A DNA stretch of 64,000 nt from Synechococcales cyanobacterium C42_A2020_086 (GCA_015272325.1 JACYLU010000032.1:33764-97763); one strand, 5' to 3'. Shown: positions 44,821 through 54,178, counted from the stretch's first letter. The notes: a model not told the origin generated them from the letters alone. A program made the numbers and translations.

Positions 44821-45437
44821 GCGGTTAGGCTCCTTCTCAAATGCTGTCGGCAACGTTCAGCAGCCTCCTAGACCACAACGGACTGGTCGCAGGACAGTGA
44901 AGCTCTAGTCCTTGGGGTAGGAGAGCTGGCTTGAGGGCTGAACGCAAATAACGTTACATGAGTGTTTGTACCAGAAAACCTAGACCAAATGGCGAGTTGA
45001 GCGGCTATCCGACACAATTCGATAAAAATTCAGAAACCTTTGTTTATATTTCTTGACAAAATTGTGAGTGAATGCTCATTATTAAGTTAATAAAACCATT
45101 GCTCAATCTAATTCACTAGAACTAACTCCCCTTGTCTTCACACAGTTGCCTCTCAGGAAGGTTCAGCCGCATCAAATTCTTTTTGCGCAGTTGACCTAGC
45201 AGAAGCTCTTGATTTATCAATGATTGACATTGATTAGACTTTGGAATAACTCAGTTGTGAATTCTAGAGGCGTTGGTTACTCTTTTAGACTCTCTATCAC
45301 TAAGCAAGCGCTGAGTTTGTATCTTCAATTCTGTCTAATTCTTGCAATTTAAAAAGCCTACTGTTCAGAAATTTTTTAACTGAAACAGTGGCTTTATTTG
45401 CAGACAATGACGATTTTCTCCTCGCTGCCGCTCTGGA
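44821..45437. other. Spacer upstream of chlH
   Basis: About 600 bp, AT-rich (notably 45000-45120 and 45320-45400). It must carry the chlH promoter, but none is placed with confidence. It includes the terminator of the leftward SH3 gene at 45351-45395. No gene is seen. Confidence 0.6.
45351..45395 (-). terminator. Hairpin terminator of the SH3-protein gene
   Basis: On the minus strand, AAAGCC-A-CTGTTTCAG and its complement (CTGAACAG-TA-GGCTTT) pair around an A/T loop and end in GGCTTTTTAAATT. It lies about 40 bp after the stop of the SH3 gene. The stem has a small bulge, so strength is moderate. Confidence 0.65.
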
Positions 45438-46178
45438 TTATTGCAAATAATCTCGGGAAACCCAGCCCCCCGTTTCCAGTTCTGCCCACTGTTCGCTCAC
45501 TCGTCCTGTAAGTCGAACCGTGGTTCCATTCGGCAGACTAGAGACAACGTTGCCATTGGGTTGGTCCCGTACGTTGAGATCATTCCCCGCCGTGACCACC
45601 GTAGCCTGACGCAGGTGGACTGCTTCTGAATCGGCGGCTGAGACGGCAATGTCAGCATGGGCTGGCAAAGGGGAAAGATGATAGCGAGATACCCACTGCC
45701 CGCCGTCCACTTCGACCCATTCTCCATGGGTCTGTCCAGTCACTACGAGAATCGATCCATTTTCAGCACTGCCCGTCACTTCTCCTGCTGGGCTGTGGCG
45801 CAAATTTAAAGCTCCACCTGCCGTGGTGACCTTCACCGATTGTCCAGGGGTTAAAAAGGCTGGATCAATTCCTGAGCGGGAACGAGAGACACTGGCTGCA
45901 TCTTGCTCGAATTGCAGAATGGTTCCATCGGGCCGCACAATGCAAAAGCCGGTATGCCCCTGTTGGGTCTGCCAGCGTACGAGATGCATGCCATCGGGCT
46001 GCGGCTCACCTGCAAAAACCAGCACTTCTGAGCGGGGAACGCCCTCCAACTCAAGCACAACGGTTGTGGCACACTGCCGTAACTGCCCTTCAATGGTTGG
46101 AACGGCTCTAGCTCGGATAGGAACAGCAAGCAAGGCCAATGCGACGGTGAGTAGCGGTAGGAGATGATTCAGTCTCAT
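45438..46178 (-). CDS. Secreted protein with two bacterial SH3 domains
   Basis: A 246-residue exported protein. The signal peptide MRLNHLLPLLTVALALLAVP with Ala-x-Ala near residue 25 is clear when the start is taken at 46178. An N-terminal domain of unknown type (about 30-120) is followed by two SH3b repeats. Both share the NLRHSPAGEV/DLNVRDQPNG core and the ending GGQWVSRYHL/GGWVSRDYL. SH3b domains bind peptidoglycan or cell-wall peptides in bacteria. No catalytic domain (such as NlpC/P60) is present. The likely site is the periplasm; the function is unknown. A hairpin terminator follows. Confidence 0.8.
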   Translation of the reverse strand: MRLNHLLPLLTVALALLAVPIRARAVPTIEGQLRQCATTVVLELEGVPRSEVLVFAGEPQPDGMHLVRWQTQQGHTGFCIVRPDGTILQFEQDAASVSRSRSGIDPAFLTPGQSVKVTTAGGALNLRHSPAGEVTGSAENGSILVVTGQTHGEWVEVDGGQWVSRYHLSPLPAHADIAVSAADSEAVHLRQATVVTAGNDLNVRDQPNGNVVSSLPNGTTVRLTGRVSEQWAELETGGWVSRDYLQ

Positions 46179-46847
46179 ATCAGTTCTTGAACCCGTCACC
46201 GCCCTTTTATACCGCATCGAGACAGGAAGCGCCTATTTTCAAGTCATAGGATGTAGCTATTTGGTATCCCGATTCGCCTCCAGTTGGTAACTTCATTGGC
46301 ACTTCCACAACCTCCGAGCACGAGAAACCTTCTCTGGGTTTCCTCAATCCCTTAAATGAATGCAAAAGGTTTAAAAATTACTGGATCTACGACTGAAAAG
46401 CCTTAAATATACGGTGCCAGATTAATAATGGCGGCGCAGCTCGTCTTTGTCTTCCGTAGAGTTACTCGTTGCCATAGCAGACAAAATAGGGCAAATTGCA
46501 GTTCTGACATGGAAGATGCATCATTTTCAGCGGAAATCCCGCAAATAGAGTACTGATTTGGAATTAAGGGAACTCTGGAGAAGCAGTATACCTACGAGGA
46601 ATAACCAGTTCATGCCATTACGCTACAGAGCGGCGCCATCTCCTTAACACCATTCCACTGAGAATGTATCCCACTGAGAATAGATCCCGCTGAGAACGGG
46701 TTAGAGGCAAGCGGGTGATGATGATCGCCATCTGCGCCTTGACGAACAGAGTCAGCGAAGTGAGCAACTAGACATCCTGAATTGCCTGCCTCAGCGGTGA
46801 CCCAATCCCAATTGCAAAATCCATCAGGGTCTATGGTTTGAGTGGTG
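46179..46847. other. Spacer between the SH3 protein and the GGDEF/EAL gene
   Basis: About 670 bp. No gene is supported. It holds a three-copy 16-bp tandem repeat (46655-46702) and the promoters of two divergent genes, which I cannot place. Confidence 0.55.
46655..46702. repeat. Three tandem copies of a 16-bp unit
   Basis: CCACTGAGAATGTATC, CCACTGAGAATAGATC and CCGCTGAGAACGGGTT lie directly next to each other. The first two differ at two positions; the third is more diverged. Confidence 0.85.
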
Positions 46848-49800
46848 ATGATTAGATTTAGATTGAGTGTGCTTCACAAGATGCTGCGATGGATGGAGCA
46901 GCAGTTGCCCATTGCAGACAAAATAGGGATTCCCCTTGCCGCTATTGCCGTAATGACTGCGACTGTACTCAGCGCCAATACGATCGCAGCTGCCCGGAGT
47001 CAAATTGACCGGGCCTATAGAACCCAAGCCCGACAGCTTGCCAATGTGATTCAAGCCGAATTTGCGGCTCGATACACTCGCAATCTAGAAGATCGGGCAA
47101 CGACGAGTCGCTTCCTGCAAGAACTTCAGCAAACCGATGCCACGATTGTGAGCATCCATATCTATCGCATCATCGACAAGCAGCCGGTGCTGTGGGCTTC
47201 CTCGCGCACTCCTGTCACCCAGTCCCTGATTGAACCAGAAGATGTAGAACCGATTCAGACTGGGGTAGAGCGTCAGGTGGTTGAAGCGGCTGCCAACCAG
47301 CTAGAAACCGTTGTGCCTCTACGCCTTGACCAAGGTGAGATTATCGCTAGCATTGGCATTTACACCTCTCTAGCTGCTCGCGATGCCGAAGTTTTTATGG
47401 CCGCTCAGCGAATTATCATTACCTCTGCCGTTGGCATTACAGCGCAAAGTGCTGCCTTGATGCTTGTGCTCTACTGGGGCGTGTTGCGGCGAGTGACTCG
47501 TCTCAGTCAGGTAGCGGTGGCGGTAGCGGAAGGCAATACCGATGTTCATTTGCCGGAGGGAGCGATGCCCCTAGGCCGCGATGAACTGTTCAATGTTGCC
47601 CATGAGTTTGACCGAATGCTCGATGCTTTACGCCGCCGCGCCTACCAGCAGGAAGCACTAGCCGAACTGGGGCAGCAGGCCCTCGAAGAAATAGATTTAG
47701 CGGAATTGCTCGATAAAGTAGTTCACACCATCGTGCGTGTCTTGAAGGTCGATGCGGCTGATCTGCTAGAGCTGGTGGAGAACGGTGAGCAGCTACACCT
47801 GCGGGCTGGTGTAGGTTGGCACCCTGAGTGGATTGGGCAAATCTTTACAAGGGATGCCCTTGCGTTTCCCGTGACCGCCGTGCTGCATACAACGGAACCG
47901 ATCGCCGTGGACAACCTCCCGCATCCGCCTGGACAGGATGATTGCTCCCTGCGTCCGCCTGGTATCAGCAGCATTAGCGTTTTAATTACCCACTTCGAGA
48001 AGCCGTTTGGTCTGCTTAGCGCCCGCAGCAACCATCTCCGCTCCTTTGCCAAAGATGACGCGCTATTTCTGAAAGCCGTTGCGGGTTTGGTATCTACCGC
48101 AATTGATCGGCATCGGATTGAGCTGGTGATCACCCAAGCTGAAGCAGCCCTGGCCCGCGCCGAAGCCGCCGAAGCGGCCAAGCAAGCTTTAGAGACCGAA
48201 ATCATTGAGCGACAACGGGTAGAACTGGCGCTGCGCGAAAGCGAAGAACGCTATGCCCTGGCAGCCAGTGGTGCCAATGATGGTCTCTGGGACTGGAATC
48301 TGCGCACCAATGAAATCTACTTCTCTCCGCGCTGGAAGGCGATGCTGGGCTACAGCGAGACCGAAATCAGCAACAATCCCAACGACTGGTTTGACCACAT
48401 TCACCCCGACGACTACGAGCGGGTTCAGCTTGAATTAATGCATCATCGTGACGGACTCACTGCTCATTTTGAAAGCGAATACCGCCTGCGTCAGAAAGAC
48501 GGTACCTATCGCTGGATGTTGAGCCGAGGGCTGGCTGTGCGCGATGCGACGGGGATGGTCTACCGCATTGCTGGCTCGCAAACCGACATTACTGCCCGCA
48601 AGCTGGCCGAGGCCCAGCTGCTGCACAATGCCTTCCACGACGAGTTGACGGGTTTAGCGAATCGAGCGCTATTCACTGACCGACTAGAGCGAGCCATTGC
48701 CATTGCCCAACAGCGCAATCACGCTTGCTTTGCCGTTTTGTTTCTCGATCTCGATCGCTTTAAGGTCATTAATGACAGCCTCGGGCATCTTATGGGCGAT
48801 CAGCTATTGATCAACACAGCAGAGCGGTTGCAGCAGTGCCTGCGCTCCAGCGATACCTGTGCCCGGCTAGGAGGCGACGAGTTTGCCATTCTTCTAGAAG
48901 AGATCCAGCAGCCCCAGGATGTGATCGAGATTGTGGAGCACATCCAACAGGTGCTGAAAGCTCCCTTCACGTTGGCAGAGCAGGAAGTTTTTGTGAATGC
49001 CAGTATCGGACTAGTGCTTGATGTGTTGCGCTACGCTACCAAAGAAGAACTGCTCCGCGACGCCGATACAGCGATGTATTGCTCGAAGGCGACTGGCAGA
49101 GGCTGCTACACAATCTTTACGCCCGCGATGCACGAGCAGGCTGTGTCTTTGCTGCACCTAGAAGCGGATCTGCGGCGAGCCTTGGAACGGCAGGAACTGC
49201 ACCTGCTCTACCAACCAATTCTGTCGTTGCACAACCAACGGCTTACCGGATTTGAGGCCCTGCTACGCTGGCAGCACCCTAACTATGGATTGATGCTACC
49301 TGCTGACTTTATCGGCTTAGCGGAGGAAACTGGGCTGATCATTTCTATTGGTTGGTGGGTGTTGCGGCAGGCTTGCCAGCAAATGCGGCAGTGGCAAACG
49401 CGCTTTGCTCTAGACCCTCAAATCACAATCAGCGTCAATTTGTCGGGCAAGCAGTTCGCTCAACCCGATTTAGTTGATCAGATCCAGCAAATTCTGCAGG
49501 AGACGGAACTCTCGCCCCAGTCTCTGAAGCTAGAAATTACTGAAAGCGTGATCATGAATAATGCCTGTGCCGCCGCGGAGATGATGCAGCGTCTCAAAGC
49601 CCTCGGGGTGCAGCTCGCAATGGATGATTTTGGCACGGGCTATTCGTCCCTCAGCTATCTGCATCGGTTCCCCATCGATACGCTTAAAATCGACCACTCG
49701 TTTATCAACAGTGCGGACAATGATCTCGAAAAGCTGGAAATTACCCGCACCGTGATTGCGTTGGCATGGAATTTGGGTATGAATGTTGTTGCAGAGGGGG

Positions 49801-49928
49801 TAGAAACAGATCGCCAAATGGCACAACTCAAGCTGCTGAAATGCGAATTAGCTCAGGGGTTTTTGTTTTCTCAACCGCTAGATAGCCAGGCTGCAACCGC
49901 CTTGCTGGATCAGGTGCTCTCCTGTTAA
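46848..49928 (+). CDS. Membrane-bound GGDEF/EAL cyclic-di-GMP enzyme with GAF and PAS domains
   Basis: A 1026-residue multidomain signalling protein. The order is membrane helix at about 20-40, periplasmic sensor region (about 45-180), second helix (about 190-210), HAMP (RVTRLSQVAVAVAEGNTDVHLP), GAF (about 285-430), coiled coil, PAS-PAC (about 465-595; SEERYALAASGANDGLWDWN and the PAC RIAGSQTDITARKLAE), GGDEF (about 605-770) and EAL (about 785-1020). Both catalytic motifs look intact: RLGGDEFAIL (diguanylate cyclase) near residue 673 and GFEALLRWQHPNYG with the EAL-domain DDFGTGYSSL (phosphodiesterase) near residues 800 and 930. The protein may do both. ATG 46848 is preferred; two GTGs immediately upstream are in frame. 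Confidence 0.9.
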   Translation: MIRFRLSVLHKMLRWMEQQLPIADKIGIPLAAIAVMTATVLSANTIAAARSQIDRAYRTQARQLANVIQAEFAARYTRNLEDRATTSRFLQELQQTDATIVSIHIYRIIDKQPVLWASSRTPVTQSLIEPEDVEPIQTGVERQVVEAAANQLETVVPLRLDQGEIIASIGIYTSLAARDAEVFMAAQRIIITSAVGITAQSAALMLVLYWGVLRRVTRLSQVAVAVAEGNTDVHLPEGAMPLGRDELFNVAHEFDRMLDALRRRAYQQEALAELGQQALEEIDLAELLDKVVHTIVRVLKVDAADLLELVENGEQLHLRAGVGWHPEWIGQIFTRDALAFPVTAVLHTTEPIAVDNLPHPPGQDDCSLRPPGISSISVLITHFEKPFGLLSARSNHLRSFAKDDALFLKAVAGLVSTAIDRHRIELVITQAEAALARAEAAEAAKQALETEIIERQRVELALRESEERYALAASGANDGLWDWNLRTNEIYFSPRWKAMLGYSETEISNNPNDWFDHIHPDDYERVQLELMHHRDGLTAHFESEYRLRQKDGTYRWMLSRGLAVRDATGMVYRIAGSQTDITARKLAEAQLLHNAFHDELTGLANRALFTDRLERAIAIAQQRNHACFAVLFLDLDRFKVINDSLGHLMGDQLLINTAERLQQCLRSSDTCARLGGDEFAILLEEIQQPQDVIEIVEHIQQVLKAPFTLAEQEVFVNASIGLVLDVLRYATKEELLRDADTAMYCSKATGRGCYTIFTPAMHEQAVSLLHLEADLRRALERQELHLLYQPILSLHNQRLTGFEALLRWQHPNYGLMLPADFIGLAEETGLIISIGWWVLRQACQQMRQWQTRFALDPQITISVNLSGKQFAQPDLVDQIQQILQETELSPQSLKLEITESVIMNNACAAAEMMQRLKALGVQLAMDDFGTGYSSLSYLHRFPIDTLKIDHSFINSADNDLEKLEITRTVIALAWNLGMNVVAEGVETDRQMAQLKLLKCELAQGFLFSQPLDSQAATALLDQVLSC

Positions 49929-50056
49929 GGGGCAATGCAAGTCTTTAAGCAATCGAGCTACGAATGCCTCGCCGCAGGTTCCCGTTTATCCGTTCATCAA
50001 TTCGGACAATTCGGAGACAGATTTGCGGCTATCCGTTTCTGACTGCTCGTTTATGG

Positions 50057-51964
50057 CTACAAATTTGCCGCGACCTCTTTCCAATACACGCGCTTAAAGG
50101 GTTCCTGTTCGCCCAGGGTATACTGCTCGACTAAGCCACGACTGCGAATCGTAATCGAGTCACCTTCTTTGACTACAACCGTCGCGTCCTCATGCACATC
50201 GCGAGTGAGGATCCGCTCGGTTTCGGTTGGATCATCTAGGATGACCACATTGCTGCGGTCATAAAACAGTCCTTCCTGTTCAATCACAGGCTCTCGGTAT
50301 TCAGCAATCAGCAGATCCAGCTTTGGATTGCGCAGCAGGCTCTGAACCCGAGTGTTGAAGCTGCCACTGAGGTTTTTCTCCGAGCGATTGACAAATACCG
50401 CATCGCGGCAGATAGCACCAATCGTCCAATCGGGATGCTTCATTAAGATGTCGTCGATCAGCTCTTCTAGTTCGGCAACGGGAATGTAATTGAAGGTAAT
50501 GATCGGAATACGGGCGTCTTCTCCCGATGAATAGAAAGTCTCCAGAATCGGTAGCGTCACATCCACACTTTGCCCGATGGCAGGCCGCAGATGCATGTAA
50601 ACTCCAGGAGCGGAGTTGATCTCGATAATGCCGAACTGCCCCTCTTTCCAAGAGCGAGAAATATCCGGCGTCAAAATATCAATGCCCAAGCAAACAAGGC
50701 GGAAATGCTGCGCTACGTCCTGTGCCAACACAATATTATCGGGATGCACCATCGAGGTGGCATCAACGCTCATACCGCCTGAAGACAAATTGGCGACCTT
50801 GCGTAGAAACACCTCGCGGTCGGCTGCAATCACGCTGTCGAGTGTTAAGCCCTGCTCAGTCAGATAGCGCTCCATCGCGTCGTCGCAAATGATTTTGCCC
50901 ATGGGGGAGGTCGGCGTATCGCGGCGCTCGGGTCGGCGGTTTTCTCGCTCGATCAGCTCTGCAATGGTAGAAACGCCGTCGCCAATTACCGAGGCCGGGC
51001 GGCGCTCCATGGCCGCCACAAACCGACCATTGACGCAGAGCATACGGTAATCGGTTCCTGCTACGCTCTGCTCAACAATGACCGCAATCGACTGATCGTC
51101 GCTGTGGGCTGCGACGGCTCGCTGAAAGGCAAATTCCAGCTCGTCACCATCCTGAACATCTGCGGTGACTCCGATGCCCTTATGCCCCACAACGGGCTTC
51201 ACCGCTACCGGATAGCCGATGCGCTGAGCGACTGTTAAGGCCTCACTATACGTGCTGACAATCTGCCCTTTCGGCACTGGAAAGCCCAAGGTTTCCAAAA
51301 AAGCTTTGCAATCGTCCTTACGCGTAGTGAAGTCAGAATCGAGATGGCTATCGCAATCAAAGGTTGTTGCTACACCGCGCACCAGCTTCTTGCCGTAGCC
51401 ATACTGCATCAGCCCTTCATCCGGGAGGTAAAAGGTGGGAATGCCGAGCTTATCTGCTGAGCGCAGCAGCGCATAGATCGTAGGCCCACCATAGACCGAG
51501 CGACGAAAGCGCCGCTGCAACTGTTCAATCTGCTCTTCTAGGTAAAACTGCTGCCCGCGTGTGATCGCCTCAAACCAATCCCACACAGCATACACGACCC
51601 GATAACTCGTGGATTCATGCACTGACTCCACTGCAATGATGACCGATTTGGCGGCTGCTTTCAGCTGGTAATGCTCGTAGTGCAAGTCCATGTCCAGCTT
51701 ACCCACTTCCACCACCGTGCGGGCAAACAGATGGGCGTAAGACTCAAAGGTTTCCTCTGCAATGTGAGGATAGCGATCGCTCACGACCTCAATGTACTTC
51801 TCGATTGGCAGCGGATCGTCGTAGCCGGTCAAGGCAAACTGAAACACCAGTGCTCCCCGCTGTAAGTAAGGGTTCGGCCCCATGTAGTGCTTAAAGTTAA
51901 AAACATCGAAGACGTCTGTTCTTCTAGCGTTAATGGGGGTATCTGTGGGTTTATCCGCAACCAT
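50057..51964 (-). CDS. cphA2: Cyanophycin synthetase 2-like protein (short form, Mur-ligase site lost)
   Basis: A 635-residue protein of the cyanophycin synthetase family. Full-length CphA1 is about 870-900 residues with an N domain, ATP-grasp domain and Mur-ligase-like C domain. Here the N domain (residues about 1-210) and ATP-grasp domain (about 215-475; AVKPVVGHKGIGVT, FGIIEINSAPGVYMHLRPAI) are intact. The C part is short, keeps only remnants (GLFYDRSNVVILDDPTETER) and has no GTNGKTT-type P-loop. That layout is that of CphA2, which polymerises beta-aspartyl-arginine dipeptides in nitrogen-fixing cyanobacteria. No cphA1 or cyanophycinase gene is in the window. ATG 51964 has no strong ribosome site. 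Confidence 0.75.
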   Translation of the reverse strand: MVADKPTDTPINARRTDVFDVFNFKHYMGPNPYLQRGALVFQFALTGYDDPLPIEKYIEVVSDRYPHIAEETFESYAHLFARTVVEVGKLDMDLHYEHYQLKAAAKSVIIAVESVHESTSYRVVYAVWDWFEAITRGQQFYLEEQIEQLQRRFRRSVYGGPTIYALLRSADKLGIPTFYLPDEGLMQYGYGKKLVRGVATTFDCDSHLDSDFTTRKDDCKAFLETLGFPVPKGQIVSTYSEALTVAQRIGYPVAVKPVVGHKGIGVTADVQDGDELEFAFQRAVAAHSDDQSIAVIVEQSVAGTDYRMLCVNGRFVAAMERRPASVIGDGVSTIAELIERENRRPERRDTPTSPMGKIICDDAMERYLTEQGLTLDSVIAADREVFLRKVANLSSGGMSVDATSMVHPDNIVLAQDVAQHFRLVCLGIDILTPDISRSWKEGQFGIIEINSAPGVYMHLRPAIGQSVDVTLPILETFYSSGEDARIPIITFNYIPVAELEELIDDILMKHPDWTIGAICRDAVFVNRSEKNLSGSFNTRVQSLLRNPKLDLLIAEYREPVIEQEGLFYDRSNVVILDDPTETERILTRDVHEDATVVVKEGDSITIRSRGLVEQYTLGEQEPFKRVYWKEVAANL

Positions 51965-52109
51965 AGCAAAAGGCCCAATGCTGAGCGAGAAGTACTTTTT
52001 CCATCCTAAAGGTAGCTATCTCCTCCGCATGCTGTTTGCACTACACCTTTAGAAGCAGATTTCGCAAGAAATCTATCGCAGGAAACAGGGCAATGCGGTT
52101 TGAAGAGGT

Positions 52110-52131
52110 TTTGATTCACCTTTGATTCACC
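52110..52131. repeat. Perfect 11-bp tandem duplication
   Basis: TTTGATTCACC is present twice head-to-tail in the spacer between the divergent cphA2 and rpmI genes. Confidence 0.85.
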
Positions 52132-52230
52132 TAAATGCGGACAGCGGCACTGAAGAATGCTTGTCGCTCGAGGTTTTCTAAGGGTACAATGATAAATCGT
52201 GTCAAATTTTTGAAAAATCTAGGCAAATCC

Positions 52231-52428
52231 ATGCCCAAGCTCAAAACTCGCAAGGCGGCTGCTAAGCGCTTTCAGAAAAGCGGTAGTGGCAAGCTGATGC
52301 GCCGCAAGGCCTTCAAAAACCACCTCTTGCAGCACAAAACTTCGACTCGCAAGCGTCGGCTCACCGGCTTAGTGGTCGTAAATGAGCGCGATGCTGAAAA
52401 CGTGCAGTTGATGCTGCCCTACTTGTAA
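52231..52428 (+). CDS. rpmI: Ribosomal protein L35
   Basis: A 65-residue basic ribosomal protein of the 50S subunit. The family sequence is clear: [20 protein letters not shown], then [23 protein letters not shown] and a C-terminal MLPYL. The start is set at ATG 52231; the upstream codons that extend the frame are not part of the protein. The L20 gene follows 211 bp downstream, the usual bacterial order without infC. The leader between them has GC-rich segments (GCGGGGAATT ... GTTCCCC) that might fold as an L20 control element, but this is speculative. Confidence 0.96.
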   Translation: MPKLKTRKAAAKRFQKSGSGKLMRRKAFKNHLLQHKTSTRKRRLTGLVVVNERDAENVQLMLPYL

Positions 52429-52639
52429 CTTCTGTAAGGATTTAGATTCTCTGAGTCTTAAACAAAGAGAAGCAAGCAACGATAGAAGCGGGGAATTGGA
52501 ATACAATTCAGCGTTCAGCAACTCAGGTCGTTAGGCTCCCAGTGCGTCGTTCCCCTTTTGCTCTTCTGTCTTTGTGACCTATCGCCTAACACCTCATCAT
52601 TACCAACGCAACCTCAACGCAAAGTATAGGGAAAGTAAT

Positions 52640-52996
52640 ATGGCTCGTGTCAAGCGCGGCAATGTCGCTCGCAAACGCCGCAAAAAGATTCTTAAGCTCG
52701 CCAAGGGTTTCCGAGGCTCCCACTCTCGCCTGTTCCGAACTGCTAATCAGCAGGTGATGAAGGCCCTGCGCAATGCCTACCGCGACCGCCGCAAGCGCAA
52801 GCGGGATTTTCGTCGCCTCTGGATTACTCGGATCAACGCCGCTGCCCGTCAACATGGCATGAGCTATAGCCGCTTGATGGGTGGTCTAAAGAAGGCCAAT
52901 GTCGATATCAACCGCAAGATGCTGGCGCAAATGGCCGTGCTCGATCCAGCTGGATTTGGCAAAATCGTAGAGATTGCCGGTAACGCGCTGTCTTAG
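52640..52996 (+). CDS. rplT: Ribosomal protein L20
   Basis: A 118-residue 50S protein that binds 23S rRNA early in assembly and in many bacteria represses its own operon. The sequence [40 protein letters not shown] and [20 protein letters not shown] is canonical. The start is ATG 52640 with GGGAAAG upstream; the longer frame is not real. A terminator hairpin follows at 53026-53072. Confidence 0.97.
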   Translation: MARVKRGNVARKRRKKILKLAKGFRGSHSRLFRTANQQVMKALRNAYRDRRKRKRDFRRLWITRINAAARQHGMSYSRLMGGLKKANVDINRKMLAQMAVLDPAGFGKIVEIAGNALS

Positions 52997-53025
52997 TGCG
53001 GATTCGTTCAGTGTTTGTAACTTGG

Positions 53026-53072
53026 AGTCCTCTCGATGGTTCTTGGCAGAACAGTCGGGAGGATTCAATTTT
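53026..53072 (+). terminator. Hairpin terminator after rplT
   Basis: GTCCTC-CGA ... GGTTCT, TGGC, AGAACA ... TCG-GAGGAT forms a two-part stem with small bulges, followed by TCAATTTTG. The T-run is short, so strength is moderate. Confidence 0.6.
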
Positions 53073-53118
53073 GAAGCTCGGTTGAGGAGGCTCAGTTGAG
53101 ACTGATCGGGTGAAACTC

Positions 53119-53982
53119 ATGTTTTTTCGGAATTCGTCTCTGAACAAGGCAATTGTGCGATTGTCGCTTGCATTGTTGGTTGGCAGTGCGGTTTTTTTTG
53201 CCGTCTCTACACACGCGGCTGAACTATCCGAGATTCGCGAGCGCGGTTACTTGGTTGTGGGTGTCAAAGACAATCTGCGTCCCCTAGGCTTCAGAGATGC
53301 AACGGGTGGGCTACAAGGGCTAGAAATTGATCTAGCGCGGCAGTTGGCGGCAGCGTTGCTGGGTGATGCCGATGCAGTAGAGTTGCAGCCATTGCCAAAC
53401 CAGGACCGCTTGCCAGCCCTGCTGGAGGATCGGGTAGATATCCTAGTGGCTCGTGTTGGTGTTACGGCATCCCGATCACGATTAGTAGACTTTAGCGATC
53501 CTTACTATGTAGATGGCACTGCCTTTCTCACCCGTGATCCGGCTATTCAAAGCCTGCGCGATCTGCGGCATCAGCCTATCGCTGTTTTAACTGGCTCCGA
53601 TACAATAGCCACCGTGCGTTCGCTGCTGCCGCGGGTGCAGCTTGTAGGAGCAGACTCCTATGAAGATGCAAAGATGCTCTTGGAGACCCATCAAGCGGTT
53701 GCCTTTGCGGCCGATGCGAGTGTCTTGACCGGCTGGACTCAAGAAGATCCAGTGTATCGACTGCTGCCTAACCTGATTTCGGCGGAGGTGCTAGCAGTGG
53801 CCATGCCAAAGGGGGTCCGCTTTAGTGACCTGCGGCAGCAGGTGAACCAAGCTATTCTGCAGCTTCAGTCTAATGGCTGGATTCGGGAGCGGGTTCAGTA
53901 CTGGGGGTTGCCCGCAGCTGGTGTTCCCAGCCCTACCTCGCTGTCAGAGCGGGAAGTGGAGTCAGAGTTAGACGCCGAGTAG
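53119..53982 (+). CDS. Periplasmic solute-binding protein, amino-acid type (SBP family 3)
   Basis: A 287-residue exported binding protein. The signal peptide (SLNKAIVRLSLALLVGSAVFFAVSTHAAEL) ends near residue 35. The mature domain is family 3: GYLVVGVKDNLRPLGFRDATG, LQGLEIDLARQLAAALLG, NQDRLPALLEDRVDILVARV, VDFSDPYYVDGTAFL, and the typical late RQQVNQAILQLQSNGWIRERV. Such proteins deliver polar amino acids to an ABC transporter. No permease or ATPase gene is beside it, so it may serve a transporter elsewhere or act as a sensor. ATG 53119 is preferred over GTG 53110. It lies 197 bp upstream of ntcB on the same strand, but the NtcA promoter between them suggests separate units. Confidence 0.88.
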   Translation: MFFRNSSLNKAIVRLSLALLVGSAVFFAVSTHAAELSEIRERGYLVVGVKDNLRPLGFRDATGGLQGLEIDLARQLAAALLGDADAVELQPLPNQDRLPALLEDRVDILVARVGVTASRSRLVDFSDPYYVDGTAFLTRDPAIQSLRDLRHQPIAVLTGSDTIATVRSLLPRVQLVGADSYEDAKMLLETHQAVAFAADASVLTGWTQEDPVYRLLPNLISAEVLAVAMPKGVRFSDLRQQVNQAILQLQSNGWIRERVQYWGLPAAGVPSPTSLSEREVESELDAE

Positions 53983-54058
53983 GAAGGCAAATCGCCGCAT
54001 GAGAAGGACTTCAGGGTTTTGCCGCTATTTGTTTCGCTCGATGCTTTGTAGCAAGATG

Positions 54059-54100
54059 GTAATCACTGATACGAAGCCCTGGCTCCAATTCTCGTAAGTT
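54059..54100 (+). promoter_or_regulatory. NtcA-activated class II promoter of ntcB-cnaT
   Basis: GTA-N8-TAC (GTAATCACTGATAC, 54059-54072) is followed by exactly 22 bases and then TAAGTT (TAN3T, 54095-54100). This is the full textbook consensus GTAN8TAC-N22-TAN3T for promoters activated by NtcA, the global nitrogen regulator of cyanobacteria. The expected transcript start is about 54106-54108, giving a leader of about 70 bases before the ntcB ATG at 54179. Confidence 0.88.
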
Positions 54101-54178
54101 GAACTCTACAGATCTCTTCTCTACACCCAGTGGAGTATGTGGCTTGCGTCCATCTTGCCCCCTCCTTGAGGAAAATTT

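Noticed and set aside
52429..52639. An L20-type autoregulatory leader between rpmI and rplT
   Set aside because: Some GC-rich complementary segments exist, but I cannot build a convincing structure that resembles the known L20-binding pseudoknot.
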